A DNA stretch of 64,000 nucleotides from Lonicera japonica (taxonomy: Eukaryota > Streptophyta > Magnoliopsida > Dipsacales > Caprifoliaceae). The DNA lies in contig CM038470.1 in the NCBI GenBank assembly GCA_021464415.1, forward strand, positions 32,974,122-33,038,121. Reading direction: 5' to 3'. Position 1 is the first letter of the stretch, and the number at the start of each line of letters is the position of its first letter. Positions 1 to 11,915 of this stretch are shown here, in pieces. Position numbers and translations under genes: made by a program. A model generated the notes under the pieces. It saw only the letters and a program-made list of their open reading frames with translations, did not search any database and had not been told where the DNA came from.

Positions 1-1304
1 TTTTCTTATGTTTGAGCAATTACATGCAATTACAATTACAATTACAACCCATTAAGTAATAGTAGTCATTATGCATTAGAAATATTATCTTGCATTCAAT
101 ATTTGGACATTAACAATTCTTAACCCATAATTACTTTAAAATTAAAGTGTGATAACCTACATATAATAATAGATTATATCTATACACAAATCCAGGGTGG
201 ATGCATATGGTGATGGTACATAATGATTGTTTTAGTCTGTTATATATAATATATAGAGAGAGAGGGGGGTGGGGGTGTTCTTATATTAGGTTGGTAAGTG
301 GAAGAAAAATGATAGGTGGTATGATTGTGTGTTAGAAATGGAAAACCCTTTTTCTTTCATTTATTTGTGCTTAGACAGCACGCGCAATACTTCTCATTCC
401 CACGTAAGCATGAGCATTCTCTAATTTATATGGTCTAGATCTAGCACGGACCGATTCTTATATATATCCTATGTATAAATTAGTTTAATTGATTTATTTT
501 GTGTTAAAATATGGAGAAATGTTTCTTAACAACAAAAATTCGTCTTAAAAAGGCTATTCTAGTTGGTCCGTACCGGATCCCTCCTACTATCTAATTTATA
601 CATATACCCTAAATTTCTAAAGGAAAATATTAAAGCGTAATTTTAATGTGTACCCTGAAGACACATGTTAGCAACATATTTATAAAAAGAATAATACTTA
701 AATACATATTAAATAGGGTATGAATTCTCGTACATAGAATACATCTTTTCATTCATGATATAGTTAACATGTGTACTTAGAGCACAAATTAACATTTTTC
801 AATAATATTTTTACAATATAAGTTGTTAACATGCTCATTTTTTTTAATTATCAAATTATTTTCATCCTTCATCACCTCTTATTATTAACTACTGAGGTAT
901 ATATGTTGGTATATATGCATAGAAATGTGTGTGTATATATATAGCTTAGCTTATTATACATGTTTATGTTTTAATTTGTATATATTTTATTTGAATAAAA
1001 AGTAATTAAAAGTAATTAGTGGTTGAACACATATTCGACTTGATTAAGAGAAGGTTTAATTCTTGTTAAAGTAGAGTTTTTATTATAAAAATAAAATACC
1101 ACAAGCATGGCAATACGTAAATGTGATTTAATTATATAAATATGGCGGCTAAAATCCGTCTTGTCTTTATAATATTGTATTGATTATATACACATACTAG
1201 CCCATTCGCAATTTAGTCTCTTTCATGACAATATTTTCATCATTAATTCTATGTCTACAAAAATACAATCCCATATTTAGTAACGCTAATGACTGTAAAT
1301 CCAT
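1..1304. other. AT-rich intergenic DNA, no gene seen
   Basis: Stop codons are dense in all frames and no conserved protein motif is visible. The stretch holds short AT runs and a GA/G-rich tract near 258-276. Nothing further can be supported. Confidence 0.6.
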
Positions 1305-2180
1305 CACTACAAGAATTTTAATATTATATGATTGTTTTTTAAATTAACTTTATGTCAATTTTGAAAAAAGAGTCATTAAAGGTAAGTTGGTAAGGTTTTT
1401 GGTTTTTATGAATGTTTTTTCGGAAAAAAGTCATTTCCGTTTATTTTTTATAACTCTTTTAGATTAATTGCCATATATGTTTAGTAACTCTATGTCAGTT
1501 TTATCAAAAAAAGTCATAAAAGATAAAATATTTTGTCATTTTTATGACTGTTTTTCTAGAAAAGGTTATATTTATATATTTTTTATAACTCTTTCGATGT
1601 TAATACATTTTTACTAACTATAAGTTGCCTTTGAGAAAAGTATTTTCAAGTTAATTTTATGTTCGTTTTTGGCAATATAATTATAAAAGGTAAAAATATT
1701 CTAGTGTTATGAGAATTTTAAAACTTTGAGTTATATGTATTTATTAAATAAGAAAAAATGATCATATGTATATTTTTAAATATTGAATGAGACACCGAAT
1801 CGAGAAGGGAAAAAAAGTTCTAAATTAAAGTGAAGTCACAAAGTCTTTATGCAGTGAAGAAAATGAAAACTGCATTAATAAGAGGTAAAATTAAATTAGT
1901 AACCATTTATTTATAATAGTGCTGCTTGATAGGGATAGTGTATTTGTTATTGTGTTAGTTATCTTGACCTAACAAGATGAAAACCTACAAACCACATGTT
2001 TTTATTTTTATTTTTTGAAAGTGATATAATTTATGACCTTTCTTGTTTTTAACATAAATTTTTTTTGTGACTCTCAACCTTATAATAGTTTTCAATATTT
2101 TTTTATCACTAGAAAAATAATTATAAATAAGCTTTTATGATTCTTTTTAAAAATCATAAAAAAGTTAAATTCTTGTAATG
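1305..2180. mobile_element. Non-autonomous CACTA-like DNA transposon
   Basis: The left end reads CACTACAAGAATTTTAA and the right end, on the opposite strand, reads CATTACAAGAATTTAAC. This is the usual plant CACTA (En/Spm) terminal inverted repeat. The interior has no transposase and carries repeated short motifs in both orientations (TTTATAACTCTTT, AAAGTCAT, TTTATGAC), as expected of subterminal transposase-binding repeats. The 3-bp flanks (CAT and TGT) do not match, so a clean target duplication is not visible and the right terminal base pattern is mutated. Length is 876 bp. Confidence 0.65.
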
Positions 2181-4514
2181 TGTGACCATAGATCAATAAG
2201 GGATCCTTCTAAAATCTTTTCCATTATGAAAGCATCTTACGTATATATGTTCGACAATGGATGGAAGACTTTATTTACAATTTGTTTTAACTATAAAGAC
2301 ATATTACATCAATATATCCAAATTCTTGCACGTCTTTTTTATCTTAGAAGGTCAATTAATTATACGAGTTAAATTTTTGGGGCTTTTTGTGTGTAGCCCA
2401 ATTAATTTAAATTGTTTTGCAATTAGCCCATTCTGAAATAGAAATTAGTAAATAGCCTAAATGATTGGATAATTACTAATTAATATTTTTTAATTATTTT
2501 TTTCATTTTAAAAATTGTTTAGTTGATTTCCGAGATTACCCTTTTGTTGACATCTAATTTTAATATTCAATAATATCCTAAATTCTATATTTTCATAATA
2601 TAAGGGAACAATTAAATATTCAAAAATAATTTTTTTGTTGACTGGATAAACATTATTTATATTTTTTAAATAAATAAATAAATATCTATTCACAAATGAT
2701 CTAGTTTTGTTTTGAATTTTAAAATTTTTAACACCGAACCAAATTATCTAATCTAATATGAATAGACATATTATTATTTTTTGTGAGACATATTATATGG
2801 ATAGTTTTATTTACATGGTAGACATATTAGTTTAATACATTAAAAATATTTAGTACAGACATATTAGTTTAATACATTAAAAATATTTAATACAGACATA
2901 TTAGTGTAATACACAAGAAATATTTAAAATATGCATATTAATGTGATACACCATAAGCAGGCATATTAGTGTGATATACCCTGACTATCACATGAAAATG
3001 ATATATGTCTACAAAATTAATTGATCTTGTAAATTACAAACCTACCTAACCATCGATCAACAAAAATAAAATGCAACATATGATAAAAAAAACCTAATGA
3101 ATAATGAAATAATGTAACAAAAATCTTGACCGAATGGCAAGAAATATTTCTGAAATGCAAACGTACCTCTGACCAAAGAAGACCGTTATAGCAAAGAAGT
3201 AAAAAGATGATATGCAAACCAATACAAATGATGAAAATGAAAAATAGTTATTTTACGTATGGCTTGAGTGTTACCACGAAAAAATTAAATGATAAGGATT
3301 AATCCCATAATTTGCTTAATAATGGATATGCTCCAAAACAACAATCAATTATCCTATACTTTAGGTAGTTACCATAACCTATTTATTGTGACCGCAGCAG
3401 CAAAAAATAAGGAGTCATAACCGATCCAATTAACAACTAGGATAAGAGTGTCATATCATGCTTAAATCCCTATAATAATAATAAAATTAATTTTAAAATA
3501 AAACCAGGCCAAATGCAAAACAATTGAGGTAAAAACAAAAAAAAAATAGGTTAAATCCTAATTTCTGAAATTGTATGAGTAAAAACAATCCTATGAAAAT
3601 GTGTTAAATATTAATTTTCTATAAATTTTTTCCTTCCCACCTTTTAAGATTGTTATATCTCACCAATCACACTGCCATTAGGACTATCCATGGCAACTGT
3701 CGGCTACTGACCACCGTCGATCACCACCGAAGCTCCGGTGGTCGTCTGATAGTACGGCGGTAATAGTTAATGTATTTTAATTTTTATTTAATTAGAGGAT
3801 GGAATTATTTTAGGTAGATAAAAATAAGTGCGCTTATTCTAATCAAAATTATATTCCTTGGATTTGATTGGAAAAAGAGGTCGGTAATTGTGCCTCGTTG
3901 CCCCCATCTAAATGTTAGTGGGAACGGATGAGATTTGAATTCCGCGGCGTACCTATAAAATTTGGTTATTAAGGTCGGTTCAAAAGAGTACAACTCAATA
4001 GTAATTTTAAATGTATTTATATTACTTTTTTAGAAGCGCTTGGCATAAAAAATATAATTGGGTTATTTATTTTTTTAATTTTTTTTATAATTTGACTCTA
4101 TTATTAATTATTTTTAAAAAAAATAAAATTTAAGTGGTATCAATTATACACGCTAAACAAAATTTATCCAAAATATACCTTATTTATATATACGTGTGTG
4201 TTAAATACTAAGTAGGGTTACTAGACTCTAAAATATTAAGGATAGTCACGCCCGTGTTTGAGTTTATGCACAAAATTACTAAGTAGACTATATATTAATG
4301 GGGTCGATGCACATTAACTTTTGGTTCAATGACACAATTAACTTTTTCGTAGATGAGAAATTGAGGATTTGAAGAAATTGAGGAGCCAGATTTATCACAT
4401 AATGAAAAATTGAGTATTTTTCAAGATATAGAAAACTGAGTAGGCAAGTTATAAAGCATGACTAAAAATCGGGAATTTATCATAAACAAGTATATTTAAA
4501 CCAAAAAATAGCCA
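2181..4514. other. Intergenic AT-rich DNA
   Basis: No gene was recognised. The stretch contains a short tandem repeat at 2822-2980 (listed separately) and a slightly more GC-rich patch at 3640-3760 with no recognisable product. The short ORFs are not conserved-looking. Confidence 0.5.
2822..2980. repeat. About 40-bp tandem repeat, roughly four copies
   Basis: The phrase GACATATTAGTTTAATACA recurs with drift (GACATATTAGTGTAATACAC, then GCATATTAATGTGATACACC, then GCATATTAGTGTGATATACC). The first two copies are nearly identical and the later ones diverged. Confidence 0.7.
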
Positions 4515-4690
4515 CCAACAGTGGTTCAACAATAGTGCATTGGGATCAGTTTTTGGTTTGATTGGAAGTTGTAGCTACAAAAATATCTGGTGGCCAGCAA
4601 CCAACCATTATTATGCGAACAAGTTTTAGTCGAAATGCGCGAAAACTAACTCGGATATCTTGGAATACTAGAAAGTATATGGATAAAAAA
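4515..4690 (+). mobile_element. Degenerate Au-like SINE
   Basis: A CAGTGGTTC box-A remnant is followed by a GGTTTGATTGG box-B-like segment. Then comes TGGTGGCCAGC and the 3' domain AGTCGAAATGCGCGAAAACT. This order matches the better-preserved SINE at 5897-6087 and the known 3' domain shared by many angiosperm SINEs. It is heavily mutated and no target duplication was found. Confidence 0.45.
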
Positions 4691-5896
4691 ATATACTGAA
4701 AAATAGTCTTTCAAATTTTATCCTTTTGAGGAAAAGTTGATAGGAAGACCAGGTTATTTAGATTTGTGTAACTTACTGGTACTACCTATAAATAACCATT
4801 TAACAAGATCAATGGGTTCACTTAAAATGATTAAAATATCTTAATTAGTTAATTCTTAATTAAAAGAAAACATATTTAAATGAATGCAAATCTACTAGAT
4901 GTTGAGTAAGAAATTAAGGACCTCTAACTACTACTACAAACTAAATAATTTTGTTTTTATAGATGTTTAAATAACTACTTAACATATATTCAAAAAAAAA
5001 AGAAAAAAAAACCAATATATATATTTCTAAAAGTGTACTTTATTATACCTACCCACTGTCATTAAAGTTTAAACCCCATCCTCAAACAGCATACCACTTT
5101 TAATTAGTCATTAATAATGTAATAGCTTTTTGGACGGCTTTTATGCAATTATATTTTAGAATTTGAATAATGTTTAGAATGTTTTTGAGTTTTCATACTA
5201 TAATGTTGTTTATGGATACTCATTTATTATTAGTACTTAGTGCTTTGCAAATTTTAAGACCGTATTCATTAAATTTTATATGGGCTGGCCCAAACTCGAG
5301 CTCGAACCCATATAAATCATGAGCTTAATTTGAATTTATAAGGTGAGTTTTACTTGAGGTAGAGTTCAAATTTGAACATATTTAAAATAATTTAAGGCGA
5401 GTATGGACAACTCCAGGTCAAGCCATATAGCCCGATTGAGAAGCCTAAATGCCAACATTTAAAATGAAATCAGGGATTATGGATTATTGATTGGGCTGGG
5501 CAACTTTGATTCGGCCTTGGATAACACCATTGAGACTTATGATTAATCTTCTTAAGATTAAAATATTAAACCAAGCGTATATTTGGCCCATATTCTAGGA
5601 TCAGCCACAAATAATATATTGTGAATTTCCTAATTTTAATAAAGATTTATTAAGATACGTGTAAACTGATATAGACACTCTTATAATTAAAACAAAGGAA
5701 AAAAAATAGACAAACACGCATATTGATATTTCTTTGGAACAAACATACAATACTACAGCTAGTTTTTCTTTTTTTTACCAACAACTACAGCTAGTTAAGA
5801 ATATGCCAGTTAATAGTAAGGAGCCTCTGATTAAAATATAGCATGCTTCAAAAGACTATATATATTATGAATTACTTTGGCCACTTCTAACCACCA
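4691..5896. other. Intergenic, no gene
   Basis: Only AT-rich sequence with short, unconvincing ORFs. A segment at 5270-5530, with repeated GGGCTGG/CCCGA-type wording, is probably an old transposon remnant but could not be classified. Confidence 0.45.
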
Positions 5897-6087
5897 AGTG
5901 TAGCCCAGTGGTCGCGACACTGGAATCAGCAGTGAGTTCGACTGAAACTCTCTAGGTCAAATCCAACTAACTGTAAAAAAAATTTGTGGCCAGCGGCGTG
6001 CGCCCCCTCGAGCAGAGATTTGTCAAGATGTGTGAAAGCTAACTCAAATCCTGCCAAATGCTCTATGGCTTAGACCAAAAAAAAAAA
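5897..6087 (+). mobile_element. Au-like SINE with poly(A) tail
   Basis: An internal RNA polymerase III promoter is visible: box A TAGCCCAGTGGT at 5901-5912 and box B GAGTTCGACTG about 30 bases later. The 3' part, TTTGTCAAGATGTGTGAAAG, corresponds to the Au/angiosperm SINE 3' domain (family consensus roughly TTGTCGAGGTGCGCG). An A11 tail ends at 6087. A short direct repeat, AAGTGT, flanks both sides and fits a target-site duplication. SINEs are transcribed by Pol III and moved by LINE enzymes. Confidence 0.75.
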
Positions 6088-6934
6088 GTGTGAAGCTCTT
6101 TTGTTTACCAAGAAAGTAACATTATGGCAGACCTTCTAGCCAATGTTGGCAAAAACAATCTGTATATATCTCTAGTTTTTGTCACTTCTCCCTTTTCTTT
6201 TGGAGCAATGTATGACATGTCTCGAAGTAAAATGTCACATATATTGTTGGGAGTTTTTGTAATGCTATAGTTCTTGTTAAATAAATAATTTTTCACTTTC
6301 TAGGTTAAAAAATGAAAATGTGCGTGTTGTCCTTGCGGGCGGATGCATTTGTATCCATAGGGGGCAATCTAGACTTAGTAAATAATACATAACACGAACC
6401 GAGAGTTATATGTTATTAGGTTGAGCCATAATAATTTCGGGTCATATTATTGCTAACACGAATCGTTGTATATATGTATTATTTGTACTTAATGGGTAAT
6501 AACAGATAGTGTCAAGTAATTCATTAAGATAATAAAACAGGTTTGAATATATCTGAACTGATAACACCCAAAATACAATAAAAAAGATTTAAACTGATAA
6601 CACCCAAAATACAATAAAAACTAACCGGAACACAACTTGAACCAACCCATATATTCTCTGGTCCAGGGTGAAAAAAGAATTTGAAATCAAAAAAATAGTA
6701 GTACTACTAAATATTTTGCCCTTCCCCCTCCCCCTCCTAATTTTAAAAATAAATAAACAGTAGTAGAACTAAATTTTCCCCCTTAATTAAAATATTTTAA
6801 TAACATAATTGTCCCCTACCTAGACTCTTAGATTCACCTCTACTTGTAACTAGTAAGACCACATTTGTTTTGTAATTATATAAAGATAGGAAGGGAATTT
6901 GTTAAAAACAGTGTGTTAGAGACATGGAAATTAA
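6088..6934. other. Intergenic, no gene
   Basis: Apart from the two-copy repeat listed separately, no feature could be supported. CCCCCTCC-rich wording near 6720-6740 is low complexity. Confidence 0.45.
6558..6620. repeat. Two-copy tandem repeat, about 34 bp
   Basis: AAACTGATAACACCCAAAATAC followed by AATAAAAA occurs twice in a row with almost no change. Confidence 0.7.
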
Positions 6935-7120
6935 ACCGCAGCATTAGCCCAGTGGTATGTCTATCATTAAATTTATGTGGAGATCAATTTATTAAATGAA
7001 ATGCCCCATGTTCCATTCTCTGCAGTTGCAAATTTCCTTGTGGTCAACAACAAGCTCAATTCTACGAGCGGGTGTTAAGAATTGGCTCTCTAATAGAAAG
7101 TCAACCCATCTACCCAGGGG
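6935..7120 (+). mobile_element. Probable diverged Au-like SINE
   Basis: TTAGCCCAGTGGTATG at 6944-6959 is a good box A and matches the SINE at 5897. The downstream TTGTGGTCAACAACAAG and GCGGGTGTTAAGAATTGGCT follow the spacing of the TTGTGGCCAGC and 3'-domain parts of that element. Box B is eroded, and no tail or duplication is clear. Confidence 0.4.
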
Positions 7121-7449
7121 CAAATTCGGGAATTTTATTAAAAATTATAAAACTAAAAATAATTGTTAATTAACAGGGGTCAATAATAATATTACTGGTA
7201 TTTATTTTTTTTAAATTATATGAAATGTTGTTGTACAAAAACTGGAATTCCCTTAACTCAACTTTCTGTGGGCTTGGGCCTGATCTGTTCTGTTGCTTGG
7301 ATCCACCCTTACCTGAACGTGGGTTGGGCCAACGCTAAGTGGGTCTATCTATGTCAATTATTAAATACTAGAATTGTAAAGGGTGTTATTTTAGTAAATC
7401 TGCCGGTAAATGAAATTTACCAATACTAAAATCAAAATAAAATTTTGAC
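7121..7449. other. Intergenic, no gene
   Basis: A 69-codon ORF lies here, but it has no recognisable motif and no gene-like context. Nothing else was seen. Confidence 0.4.
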
Positions 7450-7670
7450 GCGCTGGATTAGAAAGTCGGATAGAATTATTTAATCCTATCCGGACAGAAT
7501 AAAACAATCCCACCTCTTAGGTGAAATTCGTTAATCTCCCTTTCGATGGGATAAGAAGCTTTAGTGGGATAAATAATCCGCCCAGATATCCAATTTCGAC
7601 CAACACCAAACATGAGATAGGATAAAGTTTTCATATCACGTCCTCTTATCCTACACATCAAACGCAACCC
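7450..7670 (-). mobile_element. Tourist/Harbinger-type MITE, copy 1
   Basis: This is the reverse complement of a diverged relative of the MITE at 40207-40446. Shared phrases include GCGTTTGATGTGTAGGATAA at one end, AGGATAAGAGGAC, and the GATAAGATAAT/TTAAATAATTC block at the other. The TTA target duplication is not preserved here. The 68-codon ORF across it is the element itself, not a gene. Confidence 0.7.
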
Positions 7671-8553
7671 TAGTGTTTTCAATTTATCAATTGGTATTTG
7701 AAGTTGAAAACCAATACCAAATTGTTCAGTTTTTCGATGTATTCAGTAAATTTTGGCTTTTGTTACTTTTGGTTTTGTCTAACCATTGACAATATTTTCC
7801 TACTACATGCAACCAATCAATTCTATTCCGGTTAATCAATGTTGAAGCAAAAGGTTGTTATGGGGGATGGGGCTATGTATGTAGAAAGGAATCAATCAAC
7901 ATTGAGCCGGCGCGCATCGCCTTTGCAGTTACGCTTTGCACGCCTTTGCAGTTTTACTTCGGATGGTTCGCCATGGAATAGATCGATCCAGTTCCCGTAT
8001 TCCAAATCACATGAACAACCAAAGGACCATTATTACTTTATTAGCATATAGTAGATTTGGTCGTGTGCGTAATACATTGGTCAAATTTGTAAGAATTTAA
8101 TCAGTACTTATGCGAATAATTACATATAAAAAATAAATTAGTGGTCAAGATACTCAATAATATAAGCATACAAAAAATATTTAAAAAAGTAGAAATTTGT
8201 AAATATTAAAATCATTGATATTTGTAGTATTAGCAATATTTGATGTTCTTTATTTATAATTATTCGACAATTTTAGTATTGTGTTTTTTCGACACTTTAG
8301 GAATTAGAGTTTTTAGTATTATTGATTAGTATTTTTGGAAGATGATACTTTTCTATATTTTTGGTACAATAGATTGGTTTTTATAGGAGTAATATCAAAG
8401 CCAAATCATAAAAAAAAATTTGGTATTATCAATTTCGGTATTTCAGTTTTAGGTACTTCAATATGTGAGACCAAAATTATTATTTTTTTTTCGAATTAAT
8501 CTATTTGTTTTCGGTAAAATCTTGCCAAGTGGCACTCCTGATATAATCAATAC
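7671..8553. other. Intergenic, no gene
   Basis: A 70-codon ORF at 7839-8051 has slightly higher GC than its surroundings, but no start context, splice signal or motif supports it. The rest is AT-rich. Confidence 0.4.
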
Positions 8554-9436
8554 GGGTGCGTTTGGCGCATCGGATAAGGAGTTAGGATAGGATAAAGGCC
8601 GAATAGGATAAGAGTCGGAATTAGTCGGATAAGAATTATGTGGGATATGATAGGAAAGGAATCAGTCGGATAAGGATTAAGAGGGATCGAACAGGATAAG
8701 GACTAGTCGGATAAAAATGTAATAAATTTTGTATTTGATGGAGTTCCGGATTATGAGTCCAAATATTATATAATACAATTTGCTTTTCTTTTAAGTATAT
8801 ATGCAATTTTAATTGTTATCCACACACACACACATATATATATATATTGCTAATGCAATTCTCCTATTTATAAATAAGTTTTGTAAAAAACTCTTCCAGA
8901 AAAAAAGTTATATATTACGTACAATATTTACGAACTAGGCATTAAGTACAGTTTTAAATTTTAATGTTACCATTTTTTTTCTAAAATTAAATTTTCTTAT
9001 AAATACCTTCATTTAATAAAATAAAAATATCATAGTATACGAAAAATGAATTTTATTAATTGGGTTATCATGATTTTGGGTGGTTGAAAATTTTCATTAA
9101 TAAATTTGATTATTTAAAAGGCGTAAAGAAAACGATCAAAACAAAATAAAAAATTAATTTTTATATTCATTTTGTTATCCGACGACCATGGGATAAAATA
9201 ATACCACCTATAAGGGTGGTATATATATATCCGGTTCTAAAGGGATAAAAGGATAATTAATCCTGAGAGCAATTCAGTCCCGTGTTGTACCAAATACGGG
9301 ATAAGATTAAAATATCTTATCCACCATTGCACCAAACACATGATAGAATTTATTTATCATATCCTCTCTGACAACAAATACTGGATATGATTAATTAATT
9401 AAATTCTACTTCTAATCTCACGCGATAAACACACCC
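8554..9436. mobile_element. Harbinger-like element of about 0.9 kb, related to the MITEs
   Basis: The ends GGGTGCGTTTGGCGCATC and, on the other strand, GGGTGTGTTTATCGCGTGAG are inverted copies. Internal GGATAAG/TTATCC words repeat many times and also occur in the MITEs at 7450 and 40207. There is no transposase. The 3-bp flanks do not match, so the exact ends are uncertain. It may be a larger non-autonomous relative or two MITEs fused. Confidence 0.55.
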
Positions 9437-10504
9437 ACGAGTATAATATTATACATAATAATTCATGATATTTCGTAGACTTTTAAACAAACCAAGAAGG
9501 ATACGTGAGTATTTTAATAGACTTGCCCAAACCCTCCGAGTGTTTATAATATAAAAGAAGAAAAAAAAAAAGAACAGATACTATCTCAATAGTATCACTT
9601 TATCTTTTGTAAAATAATAACGGTTTCTAGTAATTTTATAGATATATCAAAATCTTTAATGACTTTTTAATTACATTGATAATAGAGCCGACTACATGGG
9701 CATGCAACCTAAGCAAATGCCTAGGGCCCCACATGGAGAGAGGGCACCAAAAAAAATTTTTTAAGTATCTAATTGTAAGAAATCAAAGTTGAGAGGGCAT
9801 TTTGAAAAGTGAAATAAATTAAAATGAGGAGAGAGATCCTGAGAGGTATTTCTCTCTTTTTTTCTGCTCCTCACTCGATAGTTCTCCCCTCTTTCTTCTT
9901 TTCTTTTCCACTGCCTTTTCTCCCCTCTTTCTCTTTTTTTTTTCCGTTTTCCCCTCTTTCTTTTTTTTTGTTTTCCTCTTCTCCGTCTCCGACTTTCTAC
10001 CCACGTCTCTGCTCAGTTGACGGCTCCAAGCCTCCGAAAGTCTGACCAAGGGCACCAACTCACCAACCAAGGTTAAGATTCTTAAGCCCTAATTTCTTGA
10101 TTTTTCGTTTTATGTTTTCCGTTTCTTCCATATTTCTTGATTTTGATTATTTAGCAATTAGCATGATATTGATTTGTTGATTGTTAAATGTTGATTATTT
10201 ATTGATTTTATTCCATATTTCTTGATTTATGATTATTTAGCATGATATTGATTTGTTGATTTATGATTTATTCTTGCAAAATCTAGTTTAGACTTTAGTT
10301 TAATCAAGTCCTATACTAGTTTTCCCAATAGCTACATTTAGCATGATATTGATTTATGATTTATGATTATTTAGGATTTAGGATTTATGATTATTTAGAA
10401 TTTATGATTTATGATATTTCTTGAATCTTGATTTATGATTACTTAGCCCTGATTTTATATTATTAGATTTAGCTATTTAGGTTTTAGTTATTAAATATCA
10501 GTTT
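9437..10504. other. CT-rich tract and AT-rich repeats, possibly a truncated transposon end
   Basis: Positions 9840-10000 are a long CT-rich run that produces mirror ORFs on both strands. The wording CCTAGGGCCCC at 9720 followed by AGGGCACCAAA is often seen near plant hAT elements, but no transposase was found. Positions 10100-10480 repeat TTGATTTATGATTATTTAG-type words. The region ends abruptly where the LTR begins at 10505. Confidence 0.35.
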
Positions 10505-11903
10505 TGTTGACTTAAAAGTCACTAATATTGTTTTGATAATAACAATAACATTAATCATGTATAATTTAACTAAGTTAATGTTTTAAGTAATAGTCACAAC
10601 TACTTTGATCATATGTGGACAAAATCGTCGAGCCGAAACCGAGATCATTCTTCTACAAGTTTACAATTACCTTAGCCTTACATCACACACTACAACTTGA
10701 TCAAAGCATAACCAAAATGGCATATCAATGAGGATCAAAAGCTCAAAGCAAGTGAAGAACCGAAAAAACTCTCTAAAATGTTCGAAAAGTCGTTTATTTT
10801 AAAATTAAGTGAGCGTTTAAGTTTTCTTTGTAAAGTTTCTTACTTGATTATCATTATAGCTCATACACATTGTTTCAACATTAGTAAACTTATCAAAATC
10901 AAAGTTTGAATCAAAATTCTTTCAAAACTTCATTCTAGCAAAAACTGGTTTTAAAATAAATTCATTTTATATTCAAAACAGTCTTATTTTAAGCTCTTCC
11001 AAAAATAGGTGTCTTAGGAACCTATATTTGACCTTCCCCAAGCATCAAAATTGTTTTTAGAGCAAAATTACAAAAGTGTAAAAATTGGATTTTTAGCCTG
11101 CCAGATAGAGCCCATCAGTCGACTGATGAGCAAAGGCTCAGTCAACTGATGGCCACTCAGTCGGCTGATGACCCAGAAACTAGCGATTAGATATCTGACT
11201 TTTTGCCATTTTTGGTACCAAACATTCACCTACTCCCTCAAAACGATCATATGTTGTCCTAAACTATATATACACTATCTAAGACTTATTTAAACACTCT
11301 TGAATCATTATAACTCTATTATCTTCATCTATACTCAATATTCAAGATTCAAGAACATAATTTTAATCAATCATTATTCTTTTAAGCTATAAATTGTGAT
11401 CAAACTTGATATCTCTTAATGTGAGCTTTATTTGTAATCCTTCAAACAATTCAGAACTATTGTACATTGATGTCTAACACCAAAAACTTATTCAAATCAT
11501 ATTTATGAGAGGTGTATCTCATAGTTTAGCAAGAGTGATTTCTTGTGTAAATATTGTGAGTAAATCAATACTTGCAAGAGTGTGTGAGAAGAATACACTT
11601 GTAGAGGTTTGATTTCACTCGGAAGAAGATTGGTACTAGTGAAAATTCTCGAAAAACTATCCGAGCGCTGACGTATGGTCTAACAAACTGAACCGTGTGA
11701 ACAAAAAGTCTTAAACTTCAATCGATTTAAACTTTCTATTTCTAACTCTTTTATTCATTGCTATATTATTGTGTGTGATTGAGATTGCTTGCTTGTTTAG
11801 CTTGTTACTTAATATAGACTTTAAATCTTTTTGAAACGTTTTCAAAAATCAGATTAAGTTTTAAAAACCCTATTCACCCCCTCTAGGGTATTTTCAACCT
11901 ACA
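10505..11903 (+). mobile_element. 5' LTR of a SIRE-like copia retrotransposon
   Basis: The LTR begins TGTTGACTT and ends CCTACA, and is followed two bases later by a primer-binding site. A related solo copy lies at 21645-23207 and shares the first 50 bases (TTTTGATAATAACAATAAC) and the last part (AAACCCTATTCAC, CTCTAGGGT). U3 carries three CAGTCGACTG-type dyads at 11113-11170, with a TATATATA box at 11265-11272. Length is about 1.4 kb, fitting SIRE/Maximus LTRs. Confidence 0.75.
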
Positions 11904-11905
11904 AT

Positions 11906-11915
11906 TGGTATCAGA
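11906..11915 (+). other. Primer-binding site of the SIRE-like element
   Basis: TGGTATCAGA is complementary to the 3' end of initiator tRNA-Met, the usual primer of copia elements. The next bases (TGTTG instead of GC) are changed. Confidence 0.7.

Noticed and set aside
7220..8051. Two 69-70 codon ORFs
   Set aside because: No motif, no splice context, and close to MITE and SINE remnants.
9819..10070. Overlapping ORFs on both strands (lysine/glutamate-rich and phenylalanine/serine-rich)
   Set aside because: Both are by-products of a CT-rich low-complexity tract.
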